Assembly (NCBI GenBank): GCA_018678395.1
Contig: JAHHMJ010000576.1
Span: 1-11,209, forward strand
DNA from: Gemmatimonadota bacterium
GTDB taxonomy: Bacteria; Gemmatimonadota; Gemmatimonadetes; Longimicrobiales; Gaopeijiaceae
Length of the DNA stretch: 11,209 nucleotides
Direction: 5' to 3'
Below, in pieces: positions 6,725 through 11,209 of this stretch. The notes beneath the pieces are model-generated. The model saw nothing but the letters and a program-made list of their open reading frames with translations, was not told where the DNA came from and ran no database searches. A program made the position numbers and the translations under genes. How positions within the stretch are numbered: the stretch's first letter is position 1; every line of letters starts with the position of its first letter.

Positions 6725-7716
6725 TGCTGCGCCTGCCCGCCTACCGGTACCACGCCCCGCGACGGCTCTCCGACGCACTCGAACTGCTTGCCCGCTTCGG
6801 TGCCGAGGCCCGGGTGGTGGCGGGGGGGACCGACCTGATTCCCAACATGAAGCACCGCCTCTTCGAGCCGGCTCACCTGATCGGACTGAGCCGCGTCGAC
6901 GAGCTGCACGGCATCGAGGTCTCGGACGGGTGGCTCACGATCGGCGCCGCGGAGACGCTTTCGTCCATCGCGTCTCACCCGGCCGTCGTCGCTTCCACAC
7001 CCGCCCTCGCGGAGGCGGCGCGTCACGTCGCCGGCCCACAGATCCGCAACCGGGCGACCATCGGCGGAAACCTCTGCCTCGACACGCGGTGCACCTACTA
7101 CAACCAGACCGAGTTCTGGCGCGAGGCGTTGGGCTACTGTCTCAAGAAGGACGGGGATACCTGCCACGTCACCCGAGTGGGGAAGAAGTGCGTCGCCGCC
7201 CACTCGGCGGACACCCCGCCCGTCCTGATGGTGCTGGGCGCCGAACTGGACGTGGTGGGAGTCGACGGGAGCCGCACCGTGCGGGTCGAAGACCTGTTCG
7301 TCGCCGACGGCATTCGCAATCTGCGCCTGCAGCACGGGGAGATCCTGGTGCGAATTCGAATTCCGATTCGCCCCACGAGTCGCGCCGTCTATCGGAAGCT
7401 GCGGCAACGGGGTGCGGTCGACTTCCCACTCCTCACCGTGGTGGTGGCGGGGGAGCGCGGGGACAACGGACGATGGAGCGACATCCGCGGGGTCGTGACC
7501 GGACTCGGGTCGCGGCCGAGGGCGCTGACCGGGTGGGACGCGATCGCCTCGGACGGTCGGCTCGACGACGACGTGATCGAGAGCCTGGCCCAGCGGGCCC
7601 ACGCGCAGTGCCATCCCCTCGAGAACATGATCGTCGATCCGGACTGGCGACGCGCGATGGTGCCCGTTGAGATCAGTCGAGCCTTGAAGGCGTTGCGGAC
7701 CACCACCGCGGACTGA
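6724..7716 (+). CDS. hcrB: 4-hydroxybenzoyl-CoA reductase-like FAD subunit with extra [4Fe-4S] insert
   Basis: A 330-residue FAD-binding medium subunit that passes electrons between the external carrier and the iron-sulfur subunit. FAD contacts are VVAGGTDLIPN (31-41) and ATIGGNLC (111-118); the CO-dehydrogenase flavoprotein C-terminal-like domain spans about 218-325. Between the two FAD-binding parts lies an insertion rich in Cys: Cys123, Cys139, Cys147 and Cys156 (TRCTYYNQ, GYCLKK, DTCHVT, KKCVAAH). The spacing C-x15-C-x7-C-x8-C equals that of the [4Fe-4S] ligands I recall for Thauera HcrB (122, 138, 146, 155). That cluster is characteristic of the reductive, low-potential 4-hydroxybenzoyl-CoA reductases and absent from XDH and CoxM. 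The ATG at 6724 overlaps the preceding TGA by one base; AGAGGA at 6709-6714 is its ribosome-binding site. Longer in-frame readings would run into the DUF1460 gene. Confidence 0.92.
   Translation: MLRLPAYRYHAPRRLSDALELLARFGAEARVVAGGTDLIPNMKHRLFEPAHLIGLSRVDELHGIEVSDGWLTIGAAETLSSIASHPAVVASTPALAEAARHVAGPQIRNRATIGGNLCLDTRCTYYNQTEFWREALGYCLKKDGDTCHVTRVGKKCVAAHSADTPPVLMVLGAELDVVGVDGSRTVRVEDLFVADGIRNLRLQHGEILVRIRIPIRPTSRAVYRKLRQRGAVDFPLLTVVVAGERGDNGRWSDIRGVVTGLGSRPRALTGWDAIASDGRLDDDVIESLAQRAHAQCHPLENMIVDPDWRRAMVPVEISRALKALRTTTAD
7090..7191 (+). other. Codons of the four-Cys [4Fe-4S] insertion in the FAD subunit
   Basis: This marks the codons from Cys123 (7090-7092) to Cys156 (7189-7191) of the FAD subunit. 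It is the diagnostic difference from ordinary CoxM/XdhB-type FAD subunits, in which the GGNL motif is followed directly by the rest of the FAD domain. Cys118 of GGNLC is a fifth nearby Cys. Confidence 0.8.
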
Positions 7717-7738
7717 TCCCGCGTCCCTCGCCCGCCTC

Positions 7739-7762
7739 CGGGCTCGGGCCGCCGAGATCCCG
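7739..7762. terminator. Hairpin downstream of the molybdoenzyme operon
   Basis: CGGGCTCGG (7739-7747) pairs with CCGAG and CCCG (7752-7762) around a GCCG loop, with a 2-base AT bulge, giving nine pairs. It lies 22 bases after the FAD-subunit stop, in the convergent gap before the protease gene's stop. No T-run is present. Confidence 0.4.
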
Positions 7763-7779
7763 TCGTCGGCCCCGCCCGC

Positions 7780-7794
7780 CGAAGGGGACCTTCG
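7780..7794. terminator. Second small hairpin in the convergent gap
   Basis: CGAAGG and CCTTCG form a perfect 6-bp stem with a 3-base loop, ending immediately before the stop codon of the minus-strand protease gene (7795-7797). With the hairpin at 7739-7762 it may separate the two convergent transcripts. No T-run is present. Confidence 0.35.
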
Positions 7795-9990
7795 TCACCC
7801 GCCCCCGGCCGGCAGGATCCTGAGAATGCGTCCGCTGCTGTCGTCGACCACCCTCAACGGCATCCACAGGATGTCGTCGATGAGTGGGATCTTCCCTTCG
7901 GAATCACTGCCCAGGCCCGGGAACCCGTTCGGGAACGGCACGGTGAACGCGTCGGTGTCGGTCGTCGAAACCGCGTACCCGAGGTCGGCCAGCGACTGCA
8001 CGGTGATCGGGCTGAGCGGGTTGCGACCGCCGCCGTCGAGGAACGGAGTCATGAGCTCCCGGTCCATCGTCGATTCCCGCCAGTGCCCGTTCAGCGAGCC
8101 GAAGCTGTTCGACTGGTTCTCCACGGGCACCTTCTGGCCAGAGGTGCGGCTCGCGCCCCCCGCCTGATCGAATGCCGCAATGGCCAGGGGGCCGGTGAAA
8201 TGGGTGTCCGGTCGTGGGGACTGCGCGGTGTCCTGGACCGGGTTCTGCAGCAGTCCGAGCGTGGACCAGAGGGTGCCGATCCCGATCACATGCCCCATCT
8301 CGTGCAGAATCACGTCTTCCAGCCGGCCGCTCTGCGCGAGTCGATCGAGATCGGCGATGTCGAAGCGCATCCGGCCGACCGACGTGAGGCTGTTGGAATT
8401 GCGGATGAAGCACGGTCCCGCTGATCCGAGCACCCCGAAATCACCGTCGATTTCTTCGATCGTGGCGAAGATGACCACGTCGTCGAGCAGCGGCCCGGTC
8501 ATCGGGGGCGCGCCCGGTCCTCCGCACTGAATGTGGACGTTGTCGTCCGGATTCGACGGGATGTCGGAGAGATCGTCCGTAATCAGCGTCTCCCACCGCT
8601 CCTGAGCGTCCAGGAAGGCCGTCTCGACGGTCCCTCCGACCTCCGTGACGAAGCAGAGCGTGATGTTGAACTGGCCGTTGTCGGGTGGGTCCAGGAAGCA
8701 TGTTGGACCCGGGTCGACGGCGTCCACGTCGAACGTGGCGGCCGCCAGCGTGCCGGACGTGGCCACGACCTGCTGCGGACCCTCGGTCCGCCCGAGCGTC
8801 CAGGAAGTCGCGGCGCGGCCCGACACGTCGGTCATCGCAGTCGTGGGATCGACCGACCCGGCCGAGGGCGTGAAGGTGATTTCGACTCCCTGGACACCGA
8901 TTCCGTTTGCGTCTCTCGCCACGGCCACCAGGGGCTGGTCGAGGGGGAAGCCGGCAGGTCCGGACGCGCCATCACCCTCGATCGCCTCCAACGAGACGGG
9001 CGGGCCCGCCGCGTTCGCTGCAGTGGCTCGGAAGTCCCAGCGCAGGTCGCCGAGTTCTGCGCGGGCCGTCTGCTCGCCCAGGGACGCCCCGAGCGTCCAG
9101 GTGGCAGACGCCACCCCGGCGAACCCGGTGCTGGCCATTTCGGGGCTGATGCTCCCGCCGCCCGACAATACCGTGAACGTCACTTCACCCGGGAAGGGGT
9201 TTCCGAAGGCGTCGACGATCTTGACGCGTAGCGGCTCAGCGAGCGCGATACCTGCCAAGCCCGTCTGATCCGCACCGCCCACTTCCAGGAGTTCGGCCGG
9301 AGGCCCCGCGAACCCCAGCGCGGTGAATGCGACGCCCGGTACCGCGGAGCCCTCGATCGCAGCCCGGACGCCCTGCTCCTGCCCGGCCGAGGGACCCAGG
9401 GTCCACGTCGCCTCCGCGGCTCCCCCCGCATCGGTGGCGGTCAGGCCGGGTGTCACCGACCCCCCGCCCCCGATGACCTCGAAGCGGATCGGCGCCCCCT
9501 GCACGGGCGAGCTCAGGCGATCCACGACCTGCACTCGAATGGGGCTCGACAGAGCGGTCCCCGCCGCTCCTTCCTGCTGGTCTCCCGTGATCTTCAGCAA
9601 CGCGGTCGCTGCCTGATTCACCTCCACGGGAGCCTGACCCACCGCGTCTCCCGAGGTGGCTCGAATCACCGCCGACCCGTTCCCCACCGCTTCCGCGCGT
9701 CCGTTGATGTCGATGCTCACGACCGAAGGATCACTCGACGACCAGGTGATCTCCTGATCGGTCATGGCCACGCCGTTCTGGTCCCGAACGTTGGCGACGA
9801 AATTGCGCGTCTCGCCGACCGCATCGAGCGAGGCCTGGGCCGGGAAGAGGTTGATCGCCGTCGGCCTCGGCGGCGGCGGGCCCTCGTCTCCACAAGCCGC
9901 AGCTGCGACGACGGCGAGGAGCGCGGCCAGGGGCAGGCGTCGAGAGGGGCGCCGGACGCGGATCGAGCGAAGAGGTCGGAAGGCGGACAT
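7795..9990 (-). CDS. Ig-repeat leishmanolysin-like zinc metalloprotease lipoprotein
   Basis: A 731-residue exported protease. The N-terminus is basic, then hydrophobic (LPLAALLAVVAAAAC), with Cys33 as probable lipid site; the lipobox is weak. Residues about 43-125 are BIG_2-like (TWSSSDPSVVSI). Three Big_1/invasin-like repeats follow at about 128-230, 231-330 and 331-428, each with a [TS]WTLG motif. The protease region starts near Cys431. Its zinc site is HEMGH (563-567) in ILHEMGHVIGIGTLW, with probable third ligand His636 in GHWRES and Met-turn Met647 in ELMT. The long gap before the third His fits leishmanolysin (M8)-type metzincins rather than matrixins. Cys431, 446, 489 and 527 may form disulfides. 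The ATG at 9990 lies 5 bases after the upstream paralog's stop with no clear Shine-Dalgarno, suggesting coupling. Longer in-frame readings run through the paralog and are rejected. The last 38 residues or so form an extra tail absent from the paralog. Confidence 0.88.
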   Translation of the reverse strand: MSAFRPLRSIRVRRPSRRLPLAALLAVVAAAACGDEGPPPPRPTAINLFPAQASLDAVGETRNFVANVRDQNGVAMTDQEITWSSSDPSVVSIDINGRAEAVGNGSAVIRATSGDAVGQAPVEVNQAATALLKITGDQQEGAAGTALSSPIRVQVVDRLSSPVQGAPIRFEVIGGGGSVTPGLTATDAGGAAEATWTLGPSAGQEQGVRAAIEGSAVPGVAFTALGFAGPPAELLEVGGADQTGLAGIALAEPLRVKIVDAFGNPFPGEVTFTVLSGGGSISPEMASTGFAGVASATWTLGASLGEQTARAELGDLRWDFRATAANAAGPPVSLEAIEGDGASGPAGFPLDQPLVAVARDANGIGVQGVEITFTPSAGSVDPTTAMTDVSGRAATSWTLGRTEGPQQVVATSGTLAAATFDVDAVDPGPTCFLDPPDNGQFNITLCFVTEVGGTVETAFLDAQERWETLITDDLSDIPSNPDDNVHIQCGGPGAPPMTGPLLDDVVIFATIEEIDGDFGVLGSAGPCFIRNSNSLTSVGRMRFDIADLDRLAQSGRLEDVILHEMGHVIGIGTLWSTLGLLQNPVQDTAQSPRPDTHFTGPLAIAAFDQAGGASRTSGQKVPVENQSNSFGSLNGHWRESTMDRELMTPFLDGGGRNPLSPITVQSLADLGYAVSTTDTDAFTVPFPNGFPGLGSDSEGKIPLIDDILWMPLRVVDDSSGRILRILPAGGG
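8707..9609 (-). repeat. Three tandem Big_1/invasin-like Ig repeats (about 100 aa each)
   Basis: These are protein-level repeats inside the protease gene: 9301-9609, 9001-9300 and 8707-9000. Each begins near a GP/AxxLxxxxGD(Q) segment and has a V.D..G.P..G..[IV].F core, a GGGS or AGSV turn, a TD..G.A..[TS]WTLG motif and a closing strand. Identity between copies is moderate, so they look like old duplications. A short DNA motif, CGAGCGTCCAGG on the plus strand, recurs at two of the WTLG positions. Such repeats usually space a catalytic or binding domain away from the cell surface. Confidence 0.75.
9616..9864 (-). other. BIG_2-like domain of the complete protease
   Basis: Codons for residues about 43-125. 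The segment has the usual BIG_2 layout: an opening hydrophobic strand (INLFPAQASLDAVGET), a WSSSDPSVVSID core, a G.A.AVGNGSAVI turn and an ATSGD closing strand. It sits between the lipid anchor and the Big_1-like repeats. Confidence 0.65.
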
Positions 9991-9995
9991 GGACG

Positions 9996-11209
9996 TCAGG
10001 GGAAGCGCGTGAGGCGCCGCGGGGGCATGGGCGCGTGCGTGGGGAAGTTGGGAAAGGGTACCACGAAAGGATCCGATCGGTTCACATCGACCACATACCC
10101 CAGGTCGGCGAGCGAGGACACGGTTATCGCGCTGAGCGGGTTGGGCACTCCGGCGTCGAGTTCGGCGGTCATCAACTCTGCGCCGAAGACCGTCTCCCGC
10201 CAGTGGAGATCGACGACCCCGCCTCCCCCACGGTTCTGCACGGGCACCTTCGGCCCGACGGTGCGACCGCTGCCGCCCGCGTCGTCGAAGGCCTGCGTGG
10301 CCTGCGTCCCGGCGAACCAGGTGTCCGGCGGAGGTCCGGACGAACCCGCGGCCGGGTCGCGGAGAAGCCCGAATGCGCCCCACAGGGTACCGATGCCGAG
10401 CGCGTGTCCGATCTCATGCGTCAGGACGTCCACGAGCTGGCCGGCGGCGGCGAGCGGCTCGACGTCGTCGCGGTCCACCCGCAGCCGGGCGATCAGAGGC
10501 AAGCCGCTCTCCGCCCGTACCGAGCAGGGCGCCGCGCCGGCCAGCGCGCCCCCCACCCCATCCAGGGGACTCACCTCGACGTAGAGCACCAGGTCGTCCA
10601 CGGTGCCGTCGAGCCAGGGGGCAGCCGTCAGGCAGGTGGTGTGGTCCGGTGGTGGGGCCACGTCGAGGAGGTCGCCGACGACGACGTGCCGCCAGCGCGC
10701 GAGCGCGCTGCCGAGGGCGGCCTCGGCGGTCGCATCGAGCGGAGCCAGCGGACAGAGGTGGATGTCGAATCCCGAGCCCCCGGCGGGCAGCGAGCAGAGT
10801 GCGGCGCTTCCGGTTCCCGTCGCCCGGAATGCGACCTCCAGGGGCAGGTCACCCATCAGGCTCGCGCGCAGATGCTGCTCTCCGGCGACAGGTCCGAGAA
10901 CCCATCCGGTCGATGCGGTGCCCGTGGCGTCGGACAGCGCGTCCTGCGCCGTGACGTAGCCGTCGTCGGGAGTGAACCGGACGGTGGCTCCCACCACTGG
11001 ATTGCCCCAGGCGTCGGCCACCTGGACGGCGGGTGGAGTCGGCACCGGCGTGGTCACCGCCGCGGTCTGGTCGTTGCCGCCGGCCGCGACGAGCGTCGCC
11101 GCCGGGCCCGGGTCGGCGCGGGCGGTGAACACCGCCGCCGGGAGGTCGTCGACCACGGCCCGGACGATGTTGTTGGCCGGACCGGCGACCGTGCCGAGCA
11201 CCCACCGTC
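9996..11209 (-). CDS. Paralogous Ig-repeat leishmanolysin-like metalloprotease, N-terminus beyond window
   Basis: The C-terminal 400 or so residues of a second zinc metalloprotease, paralogous to the one downstream. The frame stays open to the right edge (R-W-V-L-G), so the GTG at 11201 is not the start. The edge reading is the WxLG motif of one Ig-like repeat; a second full repeat follows (10809-11111, with GWVLGPVAGE). The protease domain has HEIGH (first His codon at 10416-10418) in HEIGHALGIGTLW, a probable third ligand in LHWRET and a Met-turn in AELMT. Four Cys match those of the paralog. The C-terminus ends soon after PFVVPFPNFP, without the paralog's acidic/hydrophobic extension. It is presumably secreted or lipid-anchored like its neighbour and is first of the pair in transcription order. 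The stop at 9996-9998 is 5 bases from the paralog's ATG. Natural substrates are unknown. Confidence 0.87.
   Translation of the reverse strand, partial: RWVLGTVAGPANNIVRAVVDDLPAAVFTARADPGPAATLVAAGGNDQTAAVTTPVPTPPAVQVADAWGNPVVGATVRFTPDDGYVTAQDALSDATGTASTGWVLGPVAGEQHLRASLMGDLPLEVAFRATGTGSAALCSLPAGGSGFDIHLCPLAPLDATAEAALGSALARWRHVVVGDLLDVAPPPDHTTCLTAAPWLDGTVDDLVLYVEVSPLDGVGGALAGAAPCSVRAESGLPLIARLRVDRDDVEPLAAAGQLVDVLTHEIGHALGIGTLWGAFGLLRDPAAGSSGPPPDTWFAGTQATQAFDDAGGSGRTVGPKVPVQNRGGGGVVDLHWRETVFGAELMTAELDAGVPNPLSAITVSSLADLGYVVDVNRSDPFVVPFPNFPTHAPMPPRRLTRFP
10809..11111 (-). repeat. Big_1-like Ig repeat in the upstream protease paralog
   Basis: One complete repeat of about 100 residues, from PGPAATLV to FRATG. 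It includes VQVADAWGNPVVGATVRF, a TDATG-like turn (SDATGTAST) and GWVLGPVAGEQ. It aligns with the three repeats of the downstream paralog, and a further copy is cut by the window edge. Confidence 0.7.

Noticed and set aside
7351..7370. CGAATTCGAATTCCGATTCG, a cluster of small palindromes within the FAD-subunit gene
   Set aside because: It encodes RIRIPIR in a conserved strand of the FAD subunit. The repetition follows from repeated Arg-Ile codons and is not convincing as a regulatory site.
2857..7716. Assignment as aerobic CO dehydrogenase (coxSLM) or xanthine dehydrogenase
   Set aside because: The large subunit lacks the AYRCSFR and AYRGAGR loops, and the FAD subunit has a [4Fe-4S] insertion not found in those enzymes. 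The Hcr-like assignment fits better, though the substrate is unproven.
7795..10383. 862-residue reading of the downstream protease starting inside its paralog
   Set aside because: The extra N-terminal region is an out-of-frame reading of the paralog's catalytic domain. The signal peptide begins at the ATG at 9990.
1..11209. tRNA, rRNA, CRISPR array, insertion sequence, toxin-antitoxin or defence genes
   Set aside because: I looked for cloverleaf-like segments, regularly spaced direct repeats, terminal inverted repeats flanking a transposase, and short two-gene toxin modules, and saw none. Nearly all of the window is accounted for by the listed genes.

Overview
This is a GC-rich bacterial window, fully packed with genes. 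Gene content points to a didermic, Gemmatimonadota-like bacterium. The clues are a short plug-only TonB-receptor-like lipoprotein, a DUF1707/LiaF-like protein, and tandem secreted leishmanolysin-like proteases carrying bacterial Ig-like repeats. This placement is inferred from gene content only. No rRNA, tRNA, CRISPR, insertion sequence or phage gene is visible.

Layout. (1) 1-916 (+): the 3' part of an M20-family metallo-deacylase/peptidase. (2) 953-1327 (-): a 124-residue lipoprotein that is essentially one TonB-receptor plug-like domain. It converges on the M20 gene across a short hairpin. (3) 1474-2232 (+): a DUF1707 plus LiaF-C-like protein, divergent from the lipoprotein. (4) 2252-2674 (-): a BrxA/BrxB bacilliredoxin, convergent with the previous gene. 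The shared 19-base gap lies inside a strong imperfect hairpin that includes the stop codon of the plus-strand gene.

(5) 2857-7716 (+) is the centrepiece: a four-gene, translationally coupled operon. Three genes encode the small [2Fe-2S], large molybdopterin and medium FAD subunits of a xanthine-oxidase-family enzyme. Several features match 4-hydroxybenzoyl-CoA reductase (HcrCAB) better than CO or xanthine dehydrogenases. The FAD subunit carries the extra four-cysteine [4Fe-4S] insertion with spacing C-x15-C-x7-C-x8-C. The large subunit has a GPKRGHG...QPRF segment where CO dehydrogenases have their AYRxxxR-type loop. Gene order is C-A-B. Between the A and B genes, with 4-base and 1-base overlaps, sits an unrelated gene for a DUF1460 N-acetylmuramoyl-L-alanine amidase-like lipoprotein. 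No CoA ligase, ring reductase or XdhC-type maturation gene is in view, so the substrate remains an inference.

(6) 7795-11209 (-): two adjacent paralogous genes for exported metzincin (leishmanolysin-like) zinc proteases preceded by Ig-like repeats. The downstream one (7795-9990) is complete, with a BIG_2-like domain, three Big_1/invasin-like repeats and a HEMGH protease domain. The upstream one (9996-11209) is cut by the window edge. They are 5 bases apart and probably co-transcribed.

Most promising for follow-up are the HcrCAB-like operon with its embedded cell-wall hydrolase-like gene, and the tandem Ig-repeat metalloprotease pair.
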